From Thiogranum sp. (GTDB lineage Bacteria; Pseudomonadota; Gammaproteobacteria; DSM-19610), in assembly GCA_030148805.1 (NCBI GenBank), contig JASBSS010000035.1, positions 62,001 through 126,000 of the forward strand: 64,000 nucleotides of DNA, read 5' to 3'. The position numbers and the translations under genes are program-made. Each line of letters starts with the position of its first letter. Within the stretch, counting starts at the first letter, position 1. The notes below the pieces were generated by a model that was not told where the DNA came from, ran no database searches, and saw nothing but the letters and a program-made list of their open reading frames with translations. Below are positions 16,862-25,536 of the stretch, piece after piece.

Positions 16862-18493
16862 TCAAATCGGGCAGACGAAGCTGCCGAGTTGTTCGGTCAG
16901 TTTAAGGTTCTCACTGTAGTCGACGGGGCAATCGATCACACTTACCGTCGGCTGTGCCAGCGCGTCCTTGAGGATCCGCTGCAACTGCCCCGGGCCGTCC
17001 ACGCGGTAGCCCTGGGCGCCAAAGGACTCGGCATAGCGAACAAAATCCGGGTTACCGAAGTCCACGTGCGAAGCGCGCTGGAACTGGGTCATCTGCTTCC
17101 ATTTGATCAATCCGTAACCGCTGTCGTTCCATATCAATATCACAATGGGTACCTGCAGGCGCAGCGCCGTCTCGATCTCCTGGGAGTTCATCAGAAATCC
17201 GGCGTCGCCGGTGACCGCCACCACCGCGCGTTCGGGCGAGACCAGCTTGGCGGCGATGGCGCCGGGAACGGCGATACCCATGCTGGCGAAGCCGTTGGAG
17301 ATTATACAGGTATTGGGCAGTTCGCAGCGAAACATCCGCGCCATCCACATTTTGTGGGCGCCGACGTCGCACACCACGATTCCGTCCAGCGGCAGGACGG
17401 TGCGTAAATCCCAGATGATTTTCTGGGGTTTACAGGGAAAACCCTGGTCCTCGGCATGGCGGTTCATGTCGGCGATCAACGCCTCGCGCAACGGCCGCAT
17501 CAGGTGTCCCTGATGCGGCGTCGACAAGGCGGCGATACGCGGCAGGCTGTGTTTGAGGTCGCCCAATACGCCGACGCTGATGTTGTAGTGCTCGTCGACC
17601 TCGGCCTGCGTGCGGTCGACGTGAACGATGCTGCGGTCGCGGGTCGGATGCCAAAGATAGGGATGGTACTCGACCAGATCGTAACCCACGCAGACAATGA
17701 CATCGGCGCGGCTGAAGCCACAACTGAGATAATCATTGGCCTGCAGCCCCGCGCTGCCCAGGGTGGTGCGGTTGCGAAATGGCGTGACCCCCTTGGCCAT
17801 GAACGTATTGGCCAGGGGGATATTGAGCTTTTCGGCGAACTCGCTGAGGTGTTGCCAGGCGCCCGCGCGGATGACGCCATGCCCGGCGAGAATCATCGGG
17901 TGGCGCGCCTCGGAAATCAGTTGCGCGGCGCGTTCGACCTGGGCCTGGGCCGGCTCGGGCGGAACCGGGCGATTGACCGGCAGCGGCCGGGAAACCGCCG
18001 GCAGCTTGGCCACGTCCTCGGGAAACTCGATAAAGGTGGCGCCGGTCTTCTCCGACTGCGCCAGCTTGAAGGCCTTGCGCACCACTTCGGGAATGACCTC
18101 CGGCGCCAGCAGGCTGGAGACGTACTTGGTCACCGGCCGAAACAGGTCCTGCAGGTCGAGCACCTGGTGCGATTCCTTGTGCAGCCGATGGGTGCCCGCC
18201 TGTCCGGCGATGGCCACCAGGGGCGCGTGGTCCATATTGGCGTCGGCCACCCCGGTGATCAGATTGGTGGCCCCCGGCCCCAAGGTCGACAGGCACACCC
18301 CGGCGTTGCCGGTAAGGCGCCCGTAGACATCGGCCATGAAGGCCGCGCCCTGTTCGTGCCGGGTGGTGATGAAACGGATGCTGGAGTCCAGCAACGCATC
18401 CATCAGATCGAGATTTTCCTCGCCCGGGACCCCGAAGATATATTCAACGCCCTCGTTTTCCAGGCATTTGACGAACAGCTGGGCGGCGTTCAA
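16862..18493 (-). CDS. Acetolactate synthase large subunit, catabolic-like
   Basis: A protein of 543 residues, a ThDP-dependent enzyme with the acetohydroxyacid synthase domain order (PYR, central, PP). The catalytic Glu lies in TTRHEQGAAFMADVYGRLTG. The ThDP/Mg motif is GDAGFLMN with the distal WNDSGYGLIKWKQ, which is closer to catabolic AlsS than to IlvB/IlvI. It would condense two pyruvates to acetolactate. No regulatory subunit (ilvN/ilvH) or acetolactate decarboxylase gene is nearby. TTG start, one base after the dsbA stop, so it depends on coupling. Its insertion between dsbA and the EEP gene is unusual. Another ThDP enzyme of the family is possible. Confidence 0.8.
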   Translation of the reverse strand: MNAAQLFVKCLENEGVEYIFGVPGEENLDLMDALLDSSIRFITTRHEQGAAFMADVYGRLTGNAGVCLSTLGPGATNLITGVADANMDHAPLVAIAGQAGTHRLHKESHQVLDLQDLFRPVTKYVSSLLAPEVIPEVVRKAFKLAQSEKTGATFIEFPEDVAKLPAVSRPLPVNRPVPPEPAQAQVERAAQLISEARHPMILAGHGVIRAGAWQHLSEFAEKLNIPLANTFMAKGVTPFRNRTTLGSAGLQANDYLSCGFSRADVIVCVGYDLVEYHPYLWHPTRDRSIVHVDRTQAEVDEHYNISVGVLGDLKHSLPRIAALSTPHQGHLMRPLREALIADMNRHAEDQGFPCKPQKIIWDLRTVLPLDGIVVCDVGAHKMWMARMFRCELPNTCIISNGFASMGIAVPGAIAAKLVSPERAVVAVTGDAGFLMNSQEIETALRLQVPIVILIWNDSGYGLIKWKQMTQFQRASHVDFGNPDFVRYAESFGAQGYRVDGPGQLQRILKDALAQPTVSVIDCPVDYSENLKLTEQLGSFVCPI

Positions 18494-18494
18494 A

Positions 18495-19136
18495 TCACTG
18501 CGCGGCCTTGGCTGCCTGGGCCCGCGCCTTGCGTTCCTTGGCGATCAGATAATCGACCACTTCCAGCATCTTTTCATTGCCGCCCGCGAGACTGGCGGAG
18601 GTACGATACTTGCCATCCACGATCAGCGTCGGCACGCCGGTCACGCCATAGCGTTCGTGCGCCTCGCGCGCGCGGTTGGTATCCATGACCACGGCGAAGG
18701 ACGGGTAAGTCTTGTCGAAGGCCTCGCCGGAAACACCCTGCTGCTCAAAAAACGCCTTCAGGTCGGCGACGTTGCGGATGGCTTTCCGCTCCTTGTGGAT
18801 GTGATCGAACAGCGGCTCGTGAATTTTATCCACCACGCCCAACGCCTGGGCGGTGTAGTAGGCACGCGCCAGCAATTCCCAACTGGGCCCGAGCACCGCC
18901 GGCACCCGCACAAAGGCGACATCATCGGGCAGCTGCTTGCGCCAGGCGTTGAGGACGGGCTCCAGATGGTAACAATGCGGACAACCGTACCAGAACAGTT
19001 CAAGCACTTCGATTTTGTCGTCGCTCGCCGTCGGCTGTGGCGTCGCAATCCTCTGGTACTGCACGCCTTCCTCGAAAGCGGCAAAACTTGGCGACGCCAG
19101 CAACAGCAGTGCCAGCAAGGTGAAAAGCTTTTTCAT
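18495..19136 (-). CDS. dsbA: Thiol:disulfide interchange protein DsbA
   Basis: A protein of 213 residues with a Sec signal peptide (MKKLFTLLALLLLASPSFAA) and a thioredoxin fold with an inserted helical domain. The active site is Cys52-Pro-His-Cys55 in FWYGCPHCYHLEP, the classical DsbA dipeptide. The cis-Pro loop is VTGVPTLIVDGKY. It oxidises cysteine pairs in the periplasm, including those of c-type cytochromes, which fits the cytochrome c4 gene next door. The longer upstream frame was rejected because the signal peptide begins at 19136. Confidence 0.95.
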   Translation of the reverse strand: MKKLFTLLALLLLASPSFAAFEEGVQYQRIATPQPTASDDKIEVLELFWYGCPHCYHLEPVLNAWRKQLPDDVAFVRVPAVLGPSWELLARAYYTAQALGVVDKIHEPLFDHIHKERKAIRNVADLKAFFEQQGVSGEAFDKTYPSFAVVMDTNRAREAHERYGVTGVPTLIVDGKYRTSASLAGGNEKMLEVVDYLIAKERKARAQAAKAAQ

Positions 19137-19407
19137 TTGGTTCTCCGCAATGATGGTCCGTCTGGGCCTGCGATCCCGCGAGCCGCCGTGACCGGCTTTG
19201 CTGGTGCCTCGCTCACCGGATACGGTCCCATTCTGGCCATTGGCTGCCGCGTTTTGCAAGCCCCGCGCACAGAAATGCCCGTGCTTCTGACCGCCGAGGC
19301 GCGCGCTGAGTTCCGCCTCGCGCGCCGGCGGGTGGCGCAGGCGGTGGCCGCTCCGGGCGAGGGGAACACCCGGCGCGGCTAGCTGACGGCGCGAACCCGC
19401 CCGCCCC

Positions 19408-19439
19408 AAAAAAAAAAGCGGCTGCAAGCAGCCGCTTTT
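19408..19439 (-). terminator. Rho-independent terminator after cytochrome c4
   Basis: On the minus strand AAAAGCGGCTGC-TT-GCAGCCGC is followed by a run of ten T. It lies 25 bp after the c4 stop. The mirror A-run gives it some bidirectional potential. Confidence 0.95.
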
Positions 19440-19463
19440 CCGGTTCCGAACCCATCGCAGGCC

Positions 19464-20072
19464 TTAGTGCAGGCCTTCGACGTACGAGGCTACCGCCTGG
19501 ATTTCCTTTTCACTCAGCTTGGCGGCGATATTGCGCATCATCTTGCCGGCGTCGTTGTCGCGCTCGCCACTCTTGAAGGCGTGCAATTGGTTTTCCACGT
19601 ACTTCGCATGCTGGCCGGCCAGGCGCGGGAACTTGGCGGCCGGGTTGCCATCGCCGGTGGGGCCGTGACAGCCGATACAGGCGGCCACACCCGTGGCCGG
19701 GTTGCCGCCGCGGTAGATTTTTTCACCCAGTTCCACCAGGTCCTTGTTGGCCGCACCCTGGGACATGGTCTGGCTGGAAAAATAGGCGGCCAGGTTTTCC
19801 ATGTCCAGATCGCTCAAACCCATGGCCATCGGCGCCATGGTGGCGTTCTTGCGCTTGCCCTCCTTGAAGTTGTGCAGCTCCTTGATCAGATAGGGCGCGC
19901 CCTGACCGGCCAGCTTCGGCCACTCCGGATTGGCGCTGTTGCCGTCGGCGCCATGACACCCCGCGCAGGTGGCGGAAGCGGCCTTGCCGGCGGCCGCGTC
20001 GCCCACCGCGAATGCCTGGGGCAGGCCCCCGGCCATAGAAAACACTGCTGCAAAAACAAGCCATTTATTCAT
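19464..20072 (-). CDS. Cytochrome c4 (diheme, periplasmic)
   Basis: A protein of 202 residues with a signal peptide (MNKWLVFAAVFSMAGGLPQA, cleavage after AFA). Two cytochrome c domains each carry a heme site, CAGCH (36-40) and CIGCH (132-136). Distal Met ligands are probably in NATMAPMAMGL and GKMMRNIAA. Cytochrome c4 passes electrons from the bc1 complex to terminal oxidases such as cbb3. It is divergent from engB with about 145 bp between them, and has its own terminator. The ATG at 20072 was chosen for the signal peptide. Confidence 0.93.
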   Translation of the reverse strand: MNKWLVFAAVFSMAGGLPQAFAVGDAAAGKAASATCAGCHGADGNSANPEWPKLAGQGAPYLIKELHNFKEGKRKNATMAPMAMGLSDLDMENLAAYFSSQTMSQGAANKDLVELGEKIYRGGNPATGVAACIGCHGPTGDGNPAAKFPRLAGQHAKYVENQLHAFKSGERDNDAGKMMRNIAAKLSEKEIQAVASYVEGLH

Positions 20073-20216
20073 TGCTAAACTCTCCAAGATTGCACTGCGG
20101 GCAGGACGCGGACAACGGGGAATGGACGGCGCCCAGAAAAAAGTGGCCAACTGTATACCAGCGGCCAAGCGGTGGGTCAATAAGAATCTGGTGATAAACT
20201 ATGAGAAAATCCGATC

Positions 20217-20816
20217 ATGGAAATCCACTTTGCCAGCGCCAGGTTCCTTACCAGCGTTCCCGATACCCACCTGGCTCCCGCGGACACGGGAGCGGAAGCC
20301 GCCTTCGCGGGCCGCTCCAACGCCGGCAAGTCGAGCGCCCTCAACCGCATCACCGGACAGCGGGGCCTGGCGCGTACCAGCAAAACACCCGGCCGTACCC
20401 AACAGATCAATTTTTTTGACCTGGGGGCCGGTCGCCGCCTGGTCGATCTACCCGGCTACGGTTACGCCAAGGTGCCGCAGCTGCTCAAGGCGCGCTGGCA
20501 GCGCAGCCTGGGCGAATACCTGCAGATACGGGAATCGTTGCGCGGCCTGGTACTGCTGATGGACTGTCGCCACCCGTTGACGGAGTACGACCAGCAGATG
20601 CTCGCCTGGTGCCAACAGGCCGGCCTTCCGGTACACGTGCTGCTCACCAAGGCGGACAAATTGAAACGCGGGCCGGCCGCCAACGCGCTGCTGGCACTGC
20701 GCAAGCAATTGCCGGCCCTGCATCCGGGTGCCAGCGCGCAGTTGTTCTCGGCGCTGAAGAACAGCGGCGTCGACGAGGTTCGCGCCGTGTTGACACAGTG
20801 GTTAACGAATTCTTGA
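20217..20816 (+). CDS. engB: Ribosome biogenesis GTPase EngB (YihA/YsxC)
   Basis: A protein of 199 residues, a small TRAFAC GTPase needed for 50S subunit assembly. G1 is [15 protein letters not shown]2/switch I is [14 protein letters not shown]3 is [13 protein letters not shown]4 is LLTKADKL and G5 is FSALKNSG. The length is normal. It converges with polA, as in many gammaproteobacteria, and the gap between them carries a probable small RNA. Confidence 0.95.
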   Translation: MEIHFASARFLTSVPDTHLAPADTGAEAAFAGRSNAGKSSALNRITGQRGLARTSKTPGRTQQINFFDLGAGRRLVDLPGYGYAKVPQLLKARWQRSLGEYLQIRESLRGLVLLMDCRHPLTEYDQQMLAWCQQAGLPVHVLLTKADKLKRGPAANALLALRKQLPALHPGASAQLFSALKNSGVDEVRAVLTQWLTNS

Positions 20817-20828
20817 GAAGATTTGAGG

Positions 20829-20870
20829 ATAAAAAAAACCCCGGAGTGCAAGGGGGGAAGCACCGGGGTT
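20829..20870 (-). terminator. Rho-independent terminator of the small RNA
   Basis: An 8-bp GC-rich stem with a C-rich loop followed by TTTTTTTT on the minus strand. On the plus strand the hairpin is followed by TTAAGAATA, so it would be weak for engB. Confidence 0.85.
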
Positions 20871-20940
20871 AAGAATACCCGGCTTGGGGAAACCGGGTTG
20901 GAGGAATTCCCGTTCACTCTTCAGTAACGAACGGGAGCGT
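20829..20940 (-). ncRNA. Probable Hfq-type small RNA in the engB-polA gap (Spot 42/ErsA position)
   Basis: On the minus strand three stem-loops lie in series. SL1 is CCCGTTC / GAACGGG (20929-20935 with 20909-20915). Then come the linker AATTCCTCC and SL2, CCCGG / CCGGG with the C-rich loop TTTCCCCAAG. Then an AU-rich linker and a terminator stem AACCCCGG / CCGGGGTT (20863-20870 with 20837-20844) with the loop TTCCCCCCCTT. It ends in eight T. C-rich loops can pair with Shine-Dalgarno sequences. Spot 42 in E. coli and ErsA in Pseudomonas are known at this locus in the polA direction, as here. The 5' end and promoter are not fixed, and sequence homology to those RNAs is not claimed. Confidence 0.7.
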
Positions 20941-21086
20941 CAAGCTAACAACACTCCTGCGTTGCCAGACGACAGCATCGGTTTTTGTCAAAAATCTCTT
21001 TGTGCCTGGCGCCTCGCTCGTGGCTAAGGGTTTCTTAACGCTCGTTACTGACAATGATAGCTCATTTCTCCCCACACTGTGTAGGA

Positions 21087-21117
21087 CAAATAAGAAGTTT
21101 TCTGTCGGACAGAAAAC
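21087..21117 (-). terminator. Perfect 21-bp palindrome after polA, possible terminator or operator
   Basis: GTTTTCTGTC-G-GACAGAAAAC is a perfect inverted repeat at 21097-21117, about 50 bp downstream of the polA stop. On the minus strand it is followed by TTCTTATTTG. The stem is AT-rich, so as a terminator it would be moderate. Its symmetry would also suit a protein binding site. Confidence 0.5.
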
Positions 21118-21165
21118 GGGGCATCCCAGCCGACTCCACCCCAGGGTCACCGGGGGCAGGCGCTC

Positions 21166-23874
21166 TTAGTGAGCCTGGTCCCAGTTGGCGCCGGTACCGA
21201 TATCGACAATCAGTGGTACCGACAGGTCGGCGGCGGATTCCATGTGCCGGCGAATCGCCTCGGCGGCGGCTTCGCCTTGACTCGCCGGTACTTCAAAAAC
21301 CAGCTCGTCGTGCACTTGCATAATCATTGTGACGGGGCTGCGGCTGGATTTAATCCATGCGGCGAGCGAAATCATCGCCTTTTTGATGATGTCGGCCGCC
21401 GTGCCCTGCATTGGTGCATTGATCGCGGTGCGCTCGGCCGCCTGGCGCCGCTGGCCGTTGCGGGCGTTGATTTCCGGCAGATACAGCCGCCGCCCAAACA
21501 GGGTTTCGACAAAACCCTGCTCCCGGGCGAGTTCGCGGGTACTGTCCATATAGGCCTTAACCCCCGGATAACGCTCGAAATAAAGGTTCACGTAAGCCTG
21601 CGCCTGGCCGCGATCGATGCCCAATTGTCGGGCCAGCCCGAACGCGGACATCCCATAGATCAGGCCGAAATTGATCGTTTTCGCCGACCGCCGTTGGTCG
21701 GCGCTCACTTGATCCACGGGGACTGCGAAAACCTCGGCGGCGGTGGCACGGTGGATGTCCTCGCCCTGGGCGAACGCCGCGACCAGACCCGGATCGGCCG
21801 ACAGGTGCGCCATGATGCGCAATTCGATCTGGGAATAGTCCGCCGCCAGCATCACCATGCCCGCGGCGGGCACGAACGCCTGGCGGATGCGCCGCCCCTC
21901 CTCGGTCCGGATGGGAATATTCTGCAGATTGGGATCGGACGAGGACAGGCGGCCGGTGGCCGCCACCGCCTGATGGTAGGAGGTATGCACCCGGCCGGTT
22001 TCCGGGTTCACCTGCCCCGGCAGCTTGTCGGTATAAGTGGACTTCAGCTTGCTCAGCGAGCGATGTTCCAAAATCAATCGCGGCAGCGGATAGTCAAGCG
22101 CCAGCTCCTGCAACACCGGCTCGGCGGTCGACGGCGCGCCCTTGGGCGTTTTCGCCAGCACCGGGAGCTGCAGGCGGTCGTAAAGCACCGCCTGGATCTG
22201 CTTGGGCGAGCCCAGGTTGAAGGCTTCGCCGGCCACCCGGTGGGCCTCGTCCTCGACCTCCTGCATGCGCGCGGCCAGCTCGGCGCTCTGCCGCTGGAGC
22301 ATGTCCACGTCGACGCGCACCCCGCAGCGCTCCATGTCGGCGAGCACCTCCAGCAACGGCAGCTCCACCTCCTCGAACAGTTGCCGCAGCCGCGGGGAAC
22401 GCTCCAGCCGCGGCCACAACAGCTGATGCAGCCGCAGGGTCATGTCCGCGTCCTCGGCGGCATAGGGCGCGGCCTCCTCCAGCGTCACCTGGTCGAAGGT
22501 CAGCTGCTTGGCGCCTTTGCCGGCGACCGCTTCGAACTTGATGTTGGTGTGCGATAGGTAGCGCTGGCACAACGAATCCAGGTCGTGCCGACTCGCGGTA
22601 CTGTCGAGCACATAGGACTCGAGCATCGAATCATAGGCGATGCCGCGCAGTTCGATGCCGTGGTTACGCAGCACATTGCGATCGTATTTGAGGTTATGGC
22701 CGAGCTTGGCTTTCGCCGGGTCTTCCAGCAGCGGCCGCAGCTGCGCCAGCACCCAGTCGCGATCCAGCTGCTCGGGCGCGCCGGGATAGCGGTGCGCCAA
22801 CGGCAGATAGGCCGCCTCGCCCGCTTCGATGGCGAAACTCATGCCGACGATTTGCGCTTGCATGTAGTCGAGACTGGTGGTTTCGGTGTCGAATCCGAAC
22901 ACCGGGGCCTTCTCCAGCCGTGCCCGCCAGCGCGCGAACGCTTCGCGGGTGAGCAGCGTCTCGTAGTCGGCGTCCGGCGCCGCGGCCGGCGCGGTCTGCG
23001 CCGGACCCGACGCCTCGCCTTCGAGCTGCTTCAGCCAGGTGTTGAACTCCAGCCGCTGATACCACTCGCGCAACCGCGCCAGATCGGGCGGCGACACGTC
23101 GAGTTCGTCCGGCCCCAGGTCCAGCGGGACGTCGCACTTGATACAGGCCAGTTGCCGCGACAGCGCCAACTGATCGAGATTGGCGCGCAGATTGTCGCCG
23201 ATCTTGCCCTTGATGGCGTCGGCATTCGCGACCAGCGCATCCAGGGTGCCGTATTCACCCAGCCATTTGGCCGCGGTTTTGGGTCCTACCTTGGGAACGC
23301 CTGGAATATTGTCCGAGGTGTCACCGACCAACGCCAGATAATCGATGATCTGGGCAGGCGTGACGCCGAATTTCTTTTCCACCCCCTCCTGGTCCAGCCA
23401 GGTATCCGTCATGGTGTTGATCAGTGCCACCTGCTCGTTCACCAGCTGCGCCATGTCCTTGTCGCCGGTGGAAATCAGGGTATGGTGGCCGGCGGCGGTG
23501 GCCTGTTGCGCCAGGGTGCCGATCACGTCGTCGGCCTCGACACCCGGCACCTGCAGCAAGGGCAAACCCATGGCACGGATAATGGCCAACAGCGGCTCGA
23601 TTTGCGCCGCCAGCTCCGGTGGCATCGATGGCCGGTTGGCCTTGTAGGCGGCATAAAGATCGTCGCGGAAGGTTTTGCCGCGGGCGTCGAAAACCACCGC
23701 CATGTGCGCCTCGGGATAGGTCTGGCGCAGTTTACGCAGCATGTTGATGACCCCGAACACGGCACCGGTCTGTTGCCCCTGGGAATTGGTCAGCTCCGGC
23801 AAGGCATGGAAGGCGCGGTAGAGGTACGAGGAACCGTCCACCAGGACAAGTGACGGCTGTGGTTCGGATGGCAT
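21166..23874 (-). CDS. polA: DNA polymerase I
   Basis: A protein of 902 residues with the full Pol I layout: a 5'-3' exonuclease at about 1-290 (LVDGSSYLYRAFHALPEL, GDKDMAQLVNE, TSDNIPGVPKVGPKTA), a 3'-5' exonuclease at about 325-510 (FGFDTETTSLDY, KLGHNLKYDRNVL, YAAEDADMTLRL) and a family A polymerase (MLAADYSQIELRIMAHLS, KTINFGLIYGMSAFGL, MIMQVHDELVFEV). The proofreading acidic residues are kept. It repairs DNA and matures Okazaki fragments. The ATG at 23874 was selected; the longer frame adds a non-homologous leader. Confidence 0.97.
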   Translation of the reverse strand: MPSEPQPSLVLVDGSSYLYRAFHALPELTNSQGQQTGAVFGVINMLRKLRQTYPEAHMAVVFDARGKTFRDDLYAAYKANRPSMPPELAAQIEPLLAIIRAMGLPLLQVPGVEADDVIGTLAQQATAAGHHTLISTGDKDMAQLVNEQVALINTMTDTWLDQEGVEKKFGVTPAQIIDYLALVGDTSDNIPGVPKVGPKTAAKWLGEYGTLDALVANADAIKGKIGDNLRANLDQLALSRQLACIKCDVPLDLGPDELDVSPPDLARLREWYQRLEFNTWLKQLEGEASGPAQTAPAAAPDADYETLLTREAFARWRARLEKAPVFGFDTETTSLDYMQAQIVGMSFAIEAGEAAYLPLAHRYPGAPEQLDRDWVLAQLRPLLEDPAKAKLGHNLKYDRNVLRNHGIELRGIAYDSMLESYVLDSTASRHDLDSLCQRYLSHTNIKFEAVAGKGAKQLTFDQVTLEEAAPYAAEDADMTLRLHQLLWPRLERSPRLRQLFEEVELPLLEVLADMERCGVRVDVDMLQRQSAELAARMQEVEDEAHRVAGEAFNLGSPKQIQAVLYDRLQLPVLAKTPKGAPSTAEPVLQELALDYPLPRLILEHRSLSKLKSTYTDKLPGQVNPETGRVHTSYHQAVAATGRLSSSDPNLQNIPIRTEEGRRIRQAFVPAAGMVMLAADYSQIELRIMAHLSADPGLVAAFAQGEDIHRATAAEVFAVPVDQVSADQRRSAKTINFGLIYGMSAFGLARQLGIDRGQAQAYVNLYFERYPGVKAYMDSTRELAREQGFVETLFGRRLYLPEINARNGQRRQAAERTAINAPMQGTAADIIKKAMISLAAWIKSSRSPVTMIMQVHDELVFEVPASQGEAAAEAIRRHMESAADLSVPLIVDIGTGANWDQAH

Positions 23875-23957
23875 GGCGTTTCCTATTGAAATCAGTGTAC
23901 TGCCTGAGACAAATTGCGATGGTATCATTCGCCAACCGCCAAATCAGGATAACCGCA

Positions 23958-24683
23958 ATGGATGAACCGACACGCCACCCTCACCCCGGCCTGGGCCAGG
24001 TGAACGATACCCAACTGACCCGCGAATCCTGGAAAATCTTCCAGATCATGGCCGAGTTCGTCGAAGGCTTCGAGCGTCTGGCGCAGATCAAGCCCTCGGT
24101 CAGCATCTTCGGCTCGGCGCGCACGGCCCCCGATCACCCCTATTACAAACTGGCCGAGGACATTGCCCACGCCCTTTCGCAGGCCGGGTTTTCCGTGGTC
24201 AGCGGCGGCGGCCCCGGCATCATGGAGGCGGCCAACAAAGGCGCCTATGCCGGCCCGTCGCCCAGCATCGGCCTGAACATCATGCTGCCGCACGAGCAAT
24301 CCGGCAATGGCTACCAGGACATCGCGCTGAATTTCAGGCACTTCTTTTCGCGCAAAGTGATGTTCGTCAAGTACGCCTCGGCCTATGTGGTGCTTCCCGG
24401 CGGTTTCGGCACCCTCGACGAGCTGGCGGAGATCCTGACCCTGGTGCAGACGGGGAAAACCCGCCGCATTCCCATCATCCTGGTCCACCGCCCCTTCTGG
24501 GAGGGGTTGATCGACTGGTTCGCCAAGACCCTGGTGGACGAAGGCACCATCGATGCGCACGACCTCGATCTGTTCAAGGTACTGGACAATCCCGGTGAAG
24601 TGGTCGATGCTATTTTCGACCACTACGACAAACGCGGCTTTGAGCCATCGCCCACCGAACAGGAAATCCTCCTTGAGCTTTAA
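23958..24683 (+). CDS. LOG family protein (TIGR00730-like, Rossmann fold)
   Basis: A protein of 241 residues of the LOG / lysine-decarboxylase-like family, which includes cytokinin riboside 5'-monophosphate phosphoribohydrolases and nucleotide 5'-monophosphate nucleosidases. The signature motifs SVVSGGGPGIMEAANKGAY and YVVLPGGFGTLDELAEIL (PGGxGTxxE) are present. It is probably a nucleotide-processing hydrolase in the cytoplasm. It is divergent from polA; ATG at 23958. Four bases separate its stop from the DUF2782 gene. Confidence 0.85.
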   Translation: MDEPTRHPHPGLGQVNDTQLTRESWKIFQIMAEFVEGFERLAQIKPSVSIFGSARTAPDHPYYKLAEDIAHALSQAGFSVVSGGGPGIMEAANKGAYAGPSPSIGLNIMLPHEQSGNGYQDIALNFRHFFSRKVMFVKYASAYVVLPGGFGTLDELAEILTLVQTGKTRRIPIILVHRPFWEGLIDWFAKTLVDEGTIDAHDLDLFKVLDNPGEVVDAIFDHYDKRGFEPSPTEQEILLEL

Positions 24684-24687
24684 AGCT

Positions 24688-25017
24688 ATGTACACACGAC
24701 ATACCGCCTTGCTCACGCTGCTGTTGGTCACTCTGACGGCCCACGCCGAACCACCGCGGGACACCTCGCCACCCGCTGCGCCGAGCGAAAAAGAACAGGA
24801 AGACCTGCAGCCGGAGGTCAAGATCATTCAACGCCAGGACAAGACCGTGGAGGAGTACCGCATCAACGGCAAGCTCTACAAGATCAAGGTGATCCCCAAG
24901 GTCGGTCCGCCCTATTATCTGGTCGACCGCAACGGCGACGGCTCTTTCGACACCGTCCCCATCAACGGCCCCGAACCGCAACTGTCGATTCCACAATGGG
25001 TGCTGTTTCGCTGGTAA
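24688..25017 (+). CDS. DUF2782 family protein
   Basis: A protein of 109 residues with a signal peptide (MYTRHTALLTLLLVTLTAHA) and a proline-rich linker. The conserved DUF2782 core is EVKIIQRQDKTVEEYRINGK and KVGPPYYLVDRNGDGSFD. It is presumably periplasmic and of unknown function. DUF2782 genes near polA are common in Pseudomonas-like genomes. Its 3' end overlaps the TRAP small permease gene by 22 bp. Confidence 0.8.
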   Translation: MYTRHTALLTLLLVTLTAHAEPPRDTSPPAAPSEKEQEDLQPEVKIIQRQDKTVEEYRINGKLYKIKVIPKVGPPYYLVDRNGDGSFDTVPINGPEPQLSIPQWVLFRW

Positions 25018-25526
25018 AACGCCTCGCCGACCACCTGGACCGAATCGCCGAATACACCGGCCGCAGCGCCGCCTGGTTGGCGCTGGCGCTGGTGCTGGTC
25101 ACCTTCAGCGTGGTGGTGCTGCGCTATCTGTTCGCTTTCGGCTCGATCGCGTTGCAGGAGTCCGTCCTTTATCTGCACGCCAGCCTGTTTCTGCTGGGCG
25201 CGGCCTATACCCTGAAAGCCGACGCGCATGTGCGGGTGGATATCTTCTACCGCCGCCTTCCCCCAAGTCGGCGTGCGCTGATCGATCTGCTGGGCGCGCT
25301 GCTGCTGCTGCTGCCGGTGTGCGCTTTCATCCTCTGGATCAGCTGGGATTATGTCGCCACCGCCTGGGCGCTGCGCGAGGGCTCCGCCGAGACCGGCGGC
25401 CTGCCTTACGTCTATCTGCTGAAAACGCTCATCCCGCTGGCCGCCGCGTTGCTGCTGTTGCAAGGTATCAGCCAGGCGCTACGCAGCCTGATGGTGCTGC
25501 TGACAATGCCCGCGGAGTCTGAATGA
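24996..25526 (+). CDS. TRAP transporter small permease, DctQ family
   Basis: A protein of 176 residues with four membrane helices (about 25-45, 55-75, 95-118 and 140-160) and the DctQ pattern QESVLYLHASLFLLGAAYTL-K-DAHVRVD. It is the small membrane subunit of a tripartite, sodium-driven TRAP transporter and pairs with the DctM gene 10 bp downstream. Confidence 0.88.
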   Translation: MGAVSLVKRLADHLDRIAEYTGRSAAWLALALVLVTFSVVVLRYLFAFGSIALQESVLYLHASLFLLGAAYTLKADAHVRVDIFYRRLPPSRRALIDLLGALLLLLPVCAFILWISWDYVATAWALREGSAETGGLPYVYLLKTLIPLAAALLLLQGISQALRSLMVLLTMPAESE

Positions 25527-25536
25527 AGGGTGGCGC

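Noticed and set aside
17060..17071. Other CACGTG cores (for example near 790, 17066, 20635, 30059, 39717) as parS sites
   Set aside because: They lie inside genes and lack the flanking arm bases of parS.
21097..21117. LexA/SOS box in the palindrome after polA
   Set aside because: CTGT and ACAG are separated by only 3 bases instead of 8, so it is not a LexA site.
22585..23853. 422-codon open frame antisense to polA
   Set aside because: polA is unambiguous on the other strand; this frame shows no domain.
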